This document shows, one piece after another, positions 8,501 through 14,279 of a DNA stretch of 14,279 nt (position 1 is the stretch's first letter; every line of letters begins with the position of its first letter). The position numbers and the translations under genes were made by a program. The notes beneath the pieces are model-generated. The model was given only the letters and a program-made list of their open reading frames with translations, did not search any database and was not told where the DNA came from. Source of the stretch: RGIG7213 sp045124505. Its GTDB lineage: Bacteria > Bacillota > Clostridia > Oscillospirales > CAG-272. The stretch lies in contig JBGVLZ010000043.1 in NCBI GenBank assembly GCA_045124505.1, positions 1 to 14,279 of the forward strand, written 5' to 3'.

Positions 8501-8548
8501 TATAAGCCATTTGAATTCAGGACATTCCGCATAATCTGCTCAACATAA
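5531..8548 (+). CDS. GH38 alpha-mannosidase (long form, MAN2C1-like)
   Basis: A 1005-residue GH38 alpha-mannosidase. Unlike the upstream paralogue it has about 230 residues before the catalytic domain, mainly a beta-rich region, as in the cytosolic MAN2C1 / yeast Ams1 type. Zinc ligands are H235 and D237 in STHIDVAWLW, the nucleophile and ligand D347 in WIPDSFGF, and H551 in CQFHDVLPGSS. The glycine-rich stretch YGYGDGGGGVTDEM follows the catalytic TIM-like fold. The C-terminal half is the beta-sandwich domain ending in FEFRTFRI. There is no signal peptide, so a cytoplasmic role is expected, perhaps on a different mannosidic linkage from the first enzyme. The frame is open back to 5468, but AAGGAG 8 bases before ATG 5531 decides the start. 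It has its own promoter and terminator. Family assignment is certain; precise substrate is not. Confidence 0.95.
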   Translation: MVEQMIDKNLWLYRNRAIMETFPIDAWQYRIFDYADRETYIPLTDWADYTDTITFCDHKTCMMKTVFTPKKPQEHQSAYLELRLPCNCEAFVSIDGKRFAGVDNGEQRCRVYLEDSMYDREIAIELEIYACTFCNDERMVRPVENPQYVIADKAIADFSYTMDFVRDLIKYIKNDYTKAKVNTLFENTIRKSDNSLDYTQFLENIIAIHKELLDGLKELKLSNDDCIVDCVASTHIDVAWLWRFKDTIRKSGRSALNQLRLMDRYDEFEFSLSQPSVYNYIKEVYPDVFEQIRQRVKEDKWRLVGPMWVESDLNISGAESLVREFLYGHQFFKEEFGKTSDVCWIPDSFGFPASLPQIFTKCGMKSFYTTKVRWQNANEFPYNAFIWEGIDGSNLYATVPITKDCYNNSIDCENISLVSDKLQQKETWDHVLLSYGYGDGGGGVTDEMLKNYRLLQTVPGMPEVKIRKAEDYFTELDKKRENLPVWKGELSVETHQGTYTTIADVKRNNRYIEMAFRRLDLLSVLAKLKGKDAGYDEIVKHWKDLLLCQFHDVLPGSSIDTVYDDAEKIYKELFVFAEKKEKELVTDTLCDDAQDKVTVYNPNSFVGSAYVKVDKKYESCALTDGENTSNVITDADGNCILYVKNLAGFSARTYHKTSVVHTEKAITANKENGKISIETPFFTFIIREDGTLGDFYDKRADRFVGDNLNNLVTYKDGPEHEDAWNIDDGYKMRPVDMNWQNEITLVDINDERVTVRVTKKHNNTILTQDIIAYANITRVDVVSHVDWQEKYKILQASFPVNVVSAHASYEIAYGITKRNTHPNTPAEKWKHEFAAHRFTDLSDDVYGVAIINDCKYGHNVIDNDMTITLMRNVDNPTRFRDTGEHDFAYSIYPHMGGLSAGKVAQEAYLFNSPFVVFEGESNEKPVVTLSNEGLIVDCIKPAEDGNGYIVRVYEPYGIPGKTVMNVTHDAKITEVSPLEEYIGECSGEITYKPFEFRTFRIICST

Positions 8549-8590
8549 TGATTTCAAGAACTGTCTGCACCAATATTTCCTGCAGCACTT

Positions 8591-8640
8591 AATTCCGCCT
8601 TCTGTTTTTACAAATGCAGAAGACGGAATTGTACTTTTTA
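8591..8640 (+). terminator. Intrinsic terminator of the second mannosidase gene
   Basis: AATTCCGCCTTCTG (8591-8604) pairs with CAGAAGACGGAATT (8617-8630), 14 bp with one mismatch and a 12-base loop, followed by T-rich sequence (from 8634, with another T run at 8645-8653). It lies 42 bases after the stop codon. The bases between it and the tnpV stop at 8704 hold nothing recognisable. Confidence 0.85.
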
Positions 8641-8703
8641 TTTGGTTTTTTTTAGTTATAAAATTTGGAGTCCGATTCAAACTTTAACCATATCGAAATA
8701 TTT

Positions 8704-9069
8704 TTATTTAAATATAATTTCGTTATTAATAATTTTTCTAACCCTTGCATTAATGTTCTGCATACGGCACACCCATTCCAACTGATTTTCTTCTTTCAGT
8801 TGCTCGGTTACACCTTCTGCGTTTTTCATCTGGTCAACAAGAGTGTCAAACATATCTCTTGCCTGAGTTTCGACTTCAGCACAGTGCTGATAGAGTTTGC
8901 CTTGGGTAAGCAGTGTTGTAAATAACACCTTTTTATTTTTTAGCAAATAATCCTTATGTAACATTCCCCATTTACCAAGCCTGACACTTGCTTCTTCGGG
9001 CGGTAAGATAAAGTTAGGAATGTTGAAATCTCCAACTTGTCTATATTGAATATTTGTATTGCTTTTCAT
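8704..9069 (-). CDS. tnpV: TnpV-family mobile-element protein
   Basis: A 121-residue protein matching the TnpV family, small proteins of unknown biochemical function found on transposons and integrative elements of Clostridia. Features recognised are the N-terminal YRQVGDFNIPNFILPPEE, the central LGKWGMLHKDYL, and the C-terminal AEGVTEQLKEENQLEWVCRM followed by a short basic helix. The frame is open 19 residues further upstream, but the ATG at 9069 matches the usual N terminus and is preceded by AAAGGA 10 bases away, overlapping the stop of the DUF6809-like gene. The two genes are 7 bases apart and clearly co-transcribed. No transposase is adjacent, so this is likely a remnant or cargo. It is predicted soluble, with a helical, charged C-terminal half. 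Confidence 0.82.
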   Translation of the reverse strand: MKSNTNIQYRQVGDFNIPNFILPPEEASVRLGKWGMLHKDYLLKNKKVLFTTLLTQGKLYQHCAEVETQARDMFDTLVDQMKNAEGVTEQLKEENQLEWVCRMQNINARVRKIINNEIIFK

Positions 9070-9076
9070 AGGGCAT

Positions 9077-9355
9077 TCATCCTTTCGTATTCTTAACAAA
9101 TGTATCGTATATAAATTTTGCACCAAGTCTAAAGCCTGATATAAAGCTGTCAGCGTTACTTGTTATTGAAAACTCAATATATGCACTTATATAGTTTTGA
9201 AACAGCTCTTTATCCTCACCGGCGAGTCTTGCTGTGAGTTGTTCTTCTTTCTCGGCAAGATTGCTCAATTTCTTCTTGAGCTTGGGTGTTAATTCTGAAT
9301 TGACATCTTGCGGCTCAATGTTGCCGTAATAAAAATCTTCAATGATATTTGACAT
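9077..9355 (-). CDS. DUF6809-like small protein of mobile elements
   Basis: A 92-residue, mostly helical protein beginning MSNIIEDFYYGNIEPQD and ending in a segment rich in Phe/Gly/Ala (SFISGFRLGAKFIYDTF). This pattern, with the FYYGNI.P start and the GFRLG helix, resembles the DUF6809 family that commonly accompanies tnpV in Clostridial mobile elements. Function is unknown. The frame is open to an ATG at 9370, but the GGAGGA at the second codon of that longer form lies 7 bases before ATG 9355, which is therefore the start. Residues about 30-60 contain a charged helix (KKKLSNLAEKEEQLTARLAG) that could form a coiled coil. It is the first gene of a two-gene unit with tnpV. Confidence 0.7.
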   Translation of the reverse strand: MSNIIEDFYYGNIEPQDVNSELTPKLKKKLSNLAEKEEQLTARLAGEDKELFQNYISAYIEFSITSNADSFISGFRLGAKFIYDTFVKNTKG

Positions 9356-9429
9356 TATGTATTCCTCCATATGTTTCTCTATTAAGCAACAGCAGGAGTG
9401 CAGAATACTATGTTTGAAGCCGGTTTTGC

Positions 9430-9525
9430 TTATATTTTGAGTAAATCCCTTATGAACACTCGCACCACAGCAAATGTAGTCAATTTCATTGCTACGTCCT
9501 TATTACAATTCCAGGCTGTTTTCAT
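9430..9525 (-). CDS. Possible 31-residue small ORF upstream of the mobile-element genes
   Basis: Minus-strand ATG at 9525 with GGAGGA 11 bases upstream; an internal ATG (codon 13) has AAGGA 7 bases upstream and may be the true start, giving 19 residues (MKLTTFAVVRVFIRDLLKI). The C-terminal part is hydrophobic and basic. After the stop at 9430-9432 the same frame continues for 15 sense codons (AKPASNIVFCTPAVA), so this may be a decayed gene or a small ORF in the leader of the DUF6809/tnpV unit. I do not recognise it. Confidence 0.25.
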   Translation of the reverse strand: MKTAWNCNKDVAMKLTTFAVVRVFIRDLLKI

Positions 9526-9544
9526 TCAAAAGAAATTCCTCCAC

Positions 9545-9649
9545 TTAATTATTTTGCCGCAAACGGCATATATATTAACTGTATTTAGCAGATACTCCAA
9601 GAAAAATCAAGGGGTTCAGTAATGCAGTTAATATTTTTGCCACAAACGG
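9545..9649 (+). repeat. Two diverged 22-bp direct repeats
   Basis: TTAATTATTTTGCCGCAAACGG at 9545-9566 and TTAATATTTTTGCCACAAACGG at 9628-9649 share 19 of 22 bases, 83 bases apart start to start. The first copy also holds a 5-bp hairpin (TGCCG 9555-9559, CGGCA 9564-9568) that is lost in the second. They lie between the mobile-element genes and the gatB stop codon and could be recombinase or regulator sites. No gene is supported between 9526 and 9683, and no terminator for gatB was found there. Confidence 0.45.
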
Positions 9650-9683
9650 AGGTTTTATGAATTGAAATTGATTTCTCTTCACA

Positions 9684-11108
9684 TTACTGTATCTTGTTTT
9701 TAAGAATCTCTGCCAACAAAATCGGATTTGCCTTTCCGCCTGTTTTCGCCATTGCATTGCCCATAAGCGCTTCAAATGCTTTTTCTTTGCCTCGACGATA
9801 TTCACTTATGAGTTTTTCACTCATTTTTATAACCTCATCAGCAATCGCCGTCAGCAGTTCACTGTCGTTGATCTGAGCAAGTTCTTCTTGTTCAACGACA
9901 ATAGCAGGGTCAAAATCCGATTCCCACATTCTTTTCAGTAGTTTTTTTACAGTTGATGAGTTGATTACCTGTTCACCGAACAATGTAGCAAGTTTAGCCA
10001 TATTTTCAGGTGCAATAGGACAAATGAATTCATCTTTGTTCATTCGCATTATGTCGGTTATAAAAATGTTCGCCACGATCTTATAATAAGTAGTATGTCT
10101 TACAACCTCTTCATAATATCTTGCCATATCGGGATCAGACAAAAGAGCATCACTGTCATAAGCCGAAAGACCAAAGTCTTTAATAAATTTACGCTTTTTC
10201 GTATCGGGTAATTCTCCGATCTGGCTTTTCAGTTTCAAAATATCTTCAGAAGTAAGTTCAATCGGCGGTAAATCGGGATCAGGGAAATAGCGATAATCAT
10301 TTGCATTTTCTTTGGTTCGCATCGTGTATGTTTTTCCTGTTTCCTGGTCGAATTTTCTGGTTTCCTGAACAACTTTTCCGCCGGACTCAATCACCTCAAC
10401 CTGCCGTCTGTATTCATATTCGATAGCCTGAACAACATAGTGGAATGAGTTGATGTTTTTCATTTCAGTACGGGTTCCAAATTCTTTTTGACCTTTTTTA
10501 CGAACGGACAGGTTTACATCACAACGGAAAGAACCCTCATTCTTTTTGCAATCTGAAATCCCTGTGTAAAGAATGATTGCACGGAGCTTTTCAAGATACG
10601 CATTCGCCTCTTCCGGGGATCGAATATCAGGCTCGGAAACGATCTCAATAAGAGGTACGCCGCAACGGTTGCAGTCAATCATGGTGCCATACTTATCATC
10701 GTGTACAAGCTTGCCTGCATCTTCTTCAATATGAATTCGAGTGATTCCGATTTTCTTTGAACCTTCCGTTGTTTCAATCGTTATGTATCCGTTCTCACAC
10801 AACGGAATGTCATACTGGCTTATCTGATAAGCTTTAGGCAAGTCGGGATAGAAATAATTCTTTCTGTCCTGCTTGGAATAGTTTGCGATAGTACAGTTTG
10901 TCGCCAATCCCGCCTTAACCGCATATTCAACAACCTTTCCGTTAAGAACCGGAAGAACACCCGGGAGTCCCATACACACGGGACAGGTTTGAGTGTTGGG
11001 AGCAGCACCATAGGCTGTGGAGCAGGAACAGAATATTTTTGTCTTGGTTTTAAGTTCTACATGAACCTCAAGACCAATAACCATTTCATAGTCTTTTATC
11101 ATTTTCAC
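9684..11108 (-). CDS. gatB: Asp-tRNA(Asn)/Glu-tRNA(Gln) amidotransferase subunit B
   Basis: About 474 residues, the family's usual length. GatB binds the misacylated tRNA and phosphorylates the Asp or Glu on it with ATP, ready for ammonia delivered by GatA. Seen are the N-terminal signature VIGLEVHVELKTKTKIFC, the zinc-type cysteines CSCS...CPVC, the DLPKAYQISQYD and HIEEDAGKL stretches, PLIEIVSEPD, and a C-terminal GatB/YqeY helical domain ending MAKTGGKANPILLAEILKNK. The frame is open to an ATG at 11153 inside gatA, but GAGGG overlapping the gatA stop lies 7 bases before GTG 11108, the likely start; ATG 11102 two codons later is the alternative. It is the last gene of the aspS-gatC / gatA / gatB operon. 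No clear intrinsic terminator follows it. Confidence 0.96.
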   Translation of the reverse strand: MKMIKDYEMVIGLEVHVELKTKTKIFCSCSTAYGAAPNTQTCPVCMGLPGVLPVLNGKVVEYAVKAGLATNCTIANYSKQDRKNYFYPDLPKAYQISQYDIPLCENGYITIETTEGSKKIGITRIHIEEDAGKLVHDDKYGTMIDCNRCGVPLIEIVSEPDIRSPEEANAYLEKLRAIILYTGISDCKKNEGSFRCDVNLSVRKKGQKEFGTRTEMKNINSFHYVVQAIEYEYRRQVEVIESGGKVVQETRKFDQETGKTYTMRTKENANDYRYFPDPDLPPIELTSEDILKLKSQIGELPDTKKRKFIKDFGLSAYDSDALLSDPDMARYYEEVVRHTTYYKIVANIFITDIMRMNKDEFICPIAPENMAKLATLFGEQVINSSTVKKLLKRMWESDFDPAIVVEQEELAQINDSELLTAIADEVIKMSEKLISEYRRGKEKAFEALMGNAMAKTGGKANPILLAEILKNKIQ

Positions 11109-11118
11109 GGTTTTACCC

Positions 11119-12558
11119 TCACTTTCCGGTACTCTCAAATGCAAAACCCGCACGGTACAACAATCCTTCGCTGAATGCGGGACCGATCAGCTGCATACCG
11201 ACCGGCATACCTCCCTCACCGATACCACAAGGAAGCGTGAGTGCAGGAATGCCTGCAATGTTGACAGGGACACTGTACGCATCGCCCATATACATTTGCA
11301 ATGAATCGCCTGTTTTTTCTCCGATTTTATATGCCACCGTCGGAGTGACGGGAGAAATGATAAAGTCACACTTTCCGAAGGCTTCGTCAAAATCCTTTCT
11401 CACAAGGCTTCTGACCTGCAAGGCTTTTTTATAATAGGCATCGTAGTAGCCGGATGAAAGCGCAAACGTTCCAAGCATAATACGTTTTTTAACTTCCGAG
11501 CCAAAGCCCTCGCTACGACTTTTCCTGTAAAGCTCGTCTATGTTGCTATAATCGTCACATCTGTAGCCATATCGAACACCATCAAACCTTGCAAGATTTG
11601 AGGAGGCCTCTGCAGAAGAGATAACATAGTAAGCAGACAAAGCGTAATCAATAGACGGCATAGAAACTGATACAAGTTCAGCCCCCAAAGCACGATAGGT
11701 ATCTGTGGCCGCCAATACAGCCTTCCTTACATCGTCGGATATTCCTTCTCCAAAGAACTCTTCTGGAACACCTATTTTCATTCCCTTGACACCGTTCTTG
11801 ATATCTGCGGTAAAATCATTATAAACACGCTTAACAGATGTAGCATCTCTTTTATCGTGGCCAACGATTGCGTTCAGTACAAGTGCATTATCGAGAACTG
11901 TGCTTGTAATCGGACCTATTTGATCAAGAGAGGAAGCAAATGCAACAAGTCCATATCGAGAAACGCTACCATAAGTAGGTTTCATACCTACAACACCACA
12001 AAAAGAGGCTGGTTGACGAATGGAACCGCCAGTATCTGAGCCAAGAGTATACACGGCCTCCCTCGCCGCCACCGCCGCCGCCGAGCCTCCGGAGGAGCCA
12101 CCCGGAACTCTGTCGGTATCCAAGGGGTTACGGCAAACCTTGAATGCCGAGTTTTCAGTTGTTGATCCCATTGCAAACTCGTCCATATTGAGTTTACCTA
12201 ATATAACTGCTCCGGATTTTTCAAGTTTCTCTACCACGTGTGCACTGTAGGGCGGTATGTAACCGCCGAGCATTTTAGATGCACAGGTGGTTTTTATTCC
12301 TTTTGTGCACATATTGTCTTTGATACCGCAAGGAATGCCCGCAAGCGGAGAAATCTCACTATCAGAGCATCTTCCTTCATCAAAGGCTTTGGCGCTTTCA
12401 ATTGCTCTATCTGCGGTTACTGTGATATATGCGCCAATGGTTTTATCTTTTTTATCAATTTGTTCGAGATATGCCTGTGTCAGCTGCACGGAGGAATATT
12501 CCTTTTTGCGCAGAGCTTCGGCGTGCTCGAAGATTGTTCTCTCGGTTAATTCTGACAT
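11119..12558 (-). CDS. gatA: Asp-tRNA(Asn)/Glu-tRNA(Gln) amidotransferase subunit A
   Basis: A 479-residue amidase-signature protein that hydrolyses glutamine to supply ammonia to GatB. The Ser-cisSer-Lys triad is visible as K80 (GIKDNMC), S155 (PGGSSGGSA) and S179 (SDTGGSIRQP), each one position off the S. aureus GatA residues K79, S154 and S178. The GKLNMDEFAMGSTTENSAF stretch is diagnostic for GatA over other amidases, and the length is normal. AAAGGAG, which overlaps the stop of the upstream fusion gene, lies shortly before ATG 12558; the ATG 6 codons earlier (12576) overlaps that gene and is less likely. Translation is probably coupled to both neighbours. The triad region (12061-12110) is much richer in GC than the rest of the gene. 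Confidence 0.96.
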   Translation of the reverse strand: MSELTERTIFEHAEALRKKEYSSVQLTQAYLEQIDKKDKTIGAYITVTADRAIESAKAFDEGRCSDSEISPLAGIPCGIKDNMCTKGIKTTCASKMLGGYIPPYSAHVVEKLEKSGAVILGKLNMDEFAMGSTTENSAFKVCRNPLDTDRVPGGSSGGSAAAVAAREAVYTLGSDTGGSIRQPASFCGVVGMKPTYGSVSRYGLVAFASSLDQIGPITSTVLDNALVLNAIVGHDKRDATSVKRVYNDFTADIKNGVKGMKIGVPEEFFGEGISDDVRKAVLAATDTYRALGAELVSVSMPSIDYALSAYYVISSAEASSNLARFDGVRYGYRCDDYSNIDELYRKSRSEGFGSEVKKRIMLGTFALSSGYYDAYYKKALQVRSLVRKDFDEAFGKCDFIISPVTPTVAYKIGEKTGDSLQMYMGDAYSVPVNIAGIPALTLPCGIGEGGMPVGMQLIGPAFSEGLLYRAGFAFESTGK

Positions 12559-12572
12559 ATAGGACACTCCTT

Positions 12573-14279
12573 TCAATCCTCAACAACACGAGGAACTACA
12601 ATGTATCCACCGTGTTTTGTGGTAGCAGCAGCCAGTAGTTCTTCTGCCGTAAACTCATCTTCTACCACATCGTCACGCAGAACGTTTTTCATAGGAACAA
12701 TGTGTGCTGTTGCATCTACTCCTGTTGTAGGGGCGGCACTTAGCTTATCAGCAAATGCTATGATGCGTTCCAATTCTTCCTGAAGCCCGGCCATTTCTTC
12801 AGCAGAAAATTCGAGGCGAGCGAGGTTTGCAACCACTTCGACATCTGTGGCGTGTTTCTTTGCGTTTTTCTTAAGTTTGTTACCGACACCGACCCCAATC
12901 GGATTATCAAGACCAAGAACATGAAGCTGTTCGGCATCTACCGGTTGAGGTGCTTCTGTCATCGGGCAGGATGCATCCTTTACCTTCGGGAAAGCGATAA
13001 CATCACGGATTGAATCTGCACCTACCATTAGCATTACAAAACGATCAAGACCAAAAGCGAATCCACCGTGAGGCGGCGTACCATAGCGGAAGGCATTGAC
13101 CATAAAACCGAAACGTTCTTCAATTTCCTCGTCGCTAAATCCTAAAGCCTCAAACATTACCTTCTGGATATCTTGTCTATGAATTCTTATGGAGCCCGAG
13201 CCAAGCTCTATACCGTTTAATACCACATCATACGCCTGTGCACGTACCTTACCCGGATCGGTCAGAAGATACTGCACGTCCTCGGGATACGGCATTGTAA
13301 AGGGATGGTGAGTGGATATCCATCGTTTTTCTTCTTCGGAATATTCAAACTGCGGAAAATCGGTAACAAAAAGGAAGGCATATTTGCTCTTATCCCGAAG
13401 TCCAAGCATATCAGCAACATCCAAACGGAGATTACCAAGTGTTTTGCGAACAGTATCTAATTTATCTGCACAGAAGAATACGAAATCGCCGGGAGCAGCA
13501 TCCATTCGTGACAGGATTTTTTTCATTTCCTCTTCATCAAAATATTTGGTAAGAATGGAATATATCTCACCGTTAGGACGGTAGGCGATCCAAGCCATAC
13601 CTTTTGCTCCGTATGAAATAGCATTCTTGGTAAGAGTTTCAATTTCCGTTCTTGAAAACCCGGCACAGCCTTTGGCGTTGATTGCACGTACAACTCCGCC
13701 ATTGTCGCACACCTTCCTGAAAACCGTAAAGGAGCAACTGCTTGCAATATCTGTAAGGTCAACAATCGGTAAATCAAAGCGAATATCCGGTTTATCAGAA
13801 CCGTATTTATCCATAGCTTCGGTCCAGGTAATACGGGGAAAATCATATCCGATTTCTTCACCTTTGCAGCATTTGAATATGTGCTTAAACAGGTTTTCGA
13901 GGTGTTCCCAGATATCCTCCTGCTCCACAAATGACATTTCCATATCTACCTGTGTGAATTCAGGCTGACGGTCTGCACGCAGATCTTCATCTCGGAAACA
14001 CCGTGCAACCTGATAATACTTATCAATACCGCCAACCATCAAAAGTTGTTTGTATATTTGCGGTGATTGCGGCAACGCATAAAAACTGCCTTGATGAACA
14101 CGTGACGGAACAAGATAATCCCGAGCTCCCTCCGGAGTAGATTTGCACAGGATAGGTGTTTCAACATAGATAAAGCCCTTACTGTCAAGGTAATCCTGTG
14201 TTGCTTTTTGAATAAGATGACGCATGCGCAGATTTTCAACCATCCCGCTACGCCGTATATCGAGGTATCTGTATCTGAG
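12573..14279 (-). CDS. aspS-gatC: Aspartyl-tRNA synthetase fused to GatC (5' end outside window)
   Basis: The frame is open from the window edge to the stop at 12573, 568 residues visible; the missing start would encode the N-terminal anticodon-binding OB domain. The class II catalytic core shows LRYRYLD at the edge, motif 2 (FRDEDLRADRQPEFTQVDME), a bacterial GAD insertion domain (roughly the 13800-13370 part), HHPFTMP, and motif 3 GFAFGLDRF. The synthetase would normally end after MTEAPQPVDAEQLHVLGLD; here it runs on through a Gly/Lys-rich linker of about 20 residues into a complete GatC (about 12851-12573: VANLARLEFSAEEM, HIVPMKNVLRDD, GGYIVVPRVVED). No in-frame ATG or ribosome binding site precedes the GatC part, so it is not made separately. 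GatC stabilises the GatA-GatB complex, so the fusion ties Asp-tRNA charging to amidation. It is first of the visible operon with gatA and gatB. Confidence 0.93.
   Translation of the reverse strand, partial: LRYRYLDIRRSGMVENLRMRHLIQKATQDYLDSKGFIYVETPILCKSTPEGARDYLVPSRVHQGSFYALPQSPQIYKQLLMVGGIDKYYQVARCFRDEDLRADRQPEFTQVDMEMSFVEQEDIWEHLENLFKHIFKCCKGEEIGYDFPRITWTEAMDKYGSDKPDIRFDLPIVDLTDIASSCSFTVFRKVCDNGGVVRAINAKGCAGFSRTEIETLTKNAISYGAKGMAWIAYRPNGEIYSILTKYFDEEEMKKILSRMDAAPGDFVFFCADKLDTVRKTLGNLRLDVADMLGLRDKSKYAFLFVTDFPQFEYSEEEKRWISTHHPFTMPYPEDVQYLLTDPGKVRAQAYDVVLNGIELGSGSIRIHRQDIQKVMFEALGFSDEEIEERFGFMVNAFRYGTPPHGGFAFGLDRFVMLMVGADSIRDVIAFPKVKDASCPMTEAPQPVDAEQLHVLGLDNPIGVGVGNKLKKNAKKHATDVEVVANLARLEFSAEEMAGLQEELERIIAFADKLSAAPTTGVDATAHIVPMKNVLRDDVVEDEFTAEELLAAATTKHGGYIVVPRVVED

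Larger units (their letters stand above)
8704..9660. mobile_element. Mobile-element remnant carrying tnpV
   Basis: The island between the mannosidase locus and the translation operon holds a DUF6809-like gene, tnpV, a tiny possible ORF and direct repeats, and is visibly more AT-rich than the flanking genes. No transposase, recombinase, relaxase or clear target-site duplication is present. The limits given are those of the unusual content, not mapped ends. Confidence 0.45.

Noticed and set aside
9617..9689. Inverted pair CAGTAATG (9617-9624) and CATTACTG (9682-9689) near the gatB end as a terminator or att arm
   Set aside because: Only 8 bp with a 57-base gap and no T tract; too weak to call.
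12093..12102. Palindrome CCTCCGGAGG in gatA
   Set aside because: It follows directly from codons for the conserved SSGG motif.

Overview
The window looks like a chromosomal segment of a low-to-moderate GC Firmicute, most likely an anaerobic gut Clostridium-class bacterium (Oscillospiraceae/Ruminococcaceae-like). This rests on strong AGGAGG-type ribosome binding sites, AT-rich intergenic DNA, a TnpV-type mobile remnant typical of Clostridia, and a GatCAB amidotransferase operon. The taxonomic call is inference; no rRNA or other marker gene is visible.

Left part (1-8640): an alpha-mannoside utilisation locus. An AraC-family regulator (minus strand) is divergent from a plus-strand operon of ROK sugar kinase, SIS-domain (GmhA-like) sugar-phosphate isomerase and a GH38 alpha-mannosidase. 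The operon ends at a perfect 16-bp bidirectional terminator. A second, longer GH38 alpha-mannosidase with an N-terminal extension follows from its own promoter and ends at its own terminator. Between the two mannosidases lies a minus-strand relic: the first ~70 residues of an alpha-L-rhamnosidase-like (GH78) protein joined out of frame to a ~41-residue C-terminal tail I do not recognise. Neither mannosidase has a signal peptide and no transporter is in view, so the substrate is probably imported by a system encoded elsewhere and cut in the cytoplasm. The kinase and isomerase would then feed the sugar into central metabolism.

Middle (about 8700-9660): a small accessory island on the minus strand with a DUF6809-like gene, a tnpV gene, a tiny possible ORF and two diverged 22-bp direct repeats. 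No transposase or recombinase is present, so it looks like a remnant or cargo of a mobile element.

Right part (9684-14279): a minus-strand translation operon read from the right edge inward: aspartyl-tRNA synthetase fused in frame to GatC (5' end cut by the window), then gatA, then gatB. These make Asn-tRNA(Asn) and/or Gln-tRNA(Gln) by transamidation. Junctions are tight, with ribosome binding sites overlapping the preceding stop codons. The in-frame AspRS-GatC fusion is the most unusual coding feature of the window.
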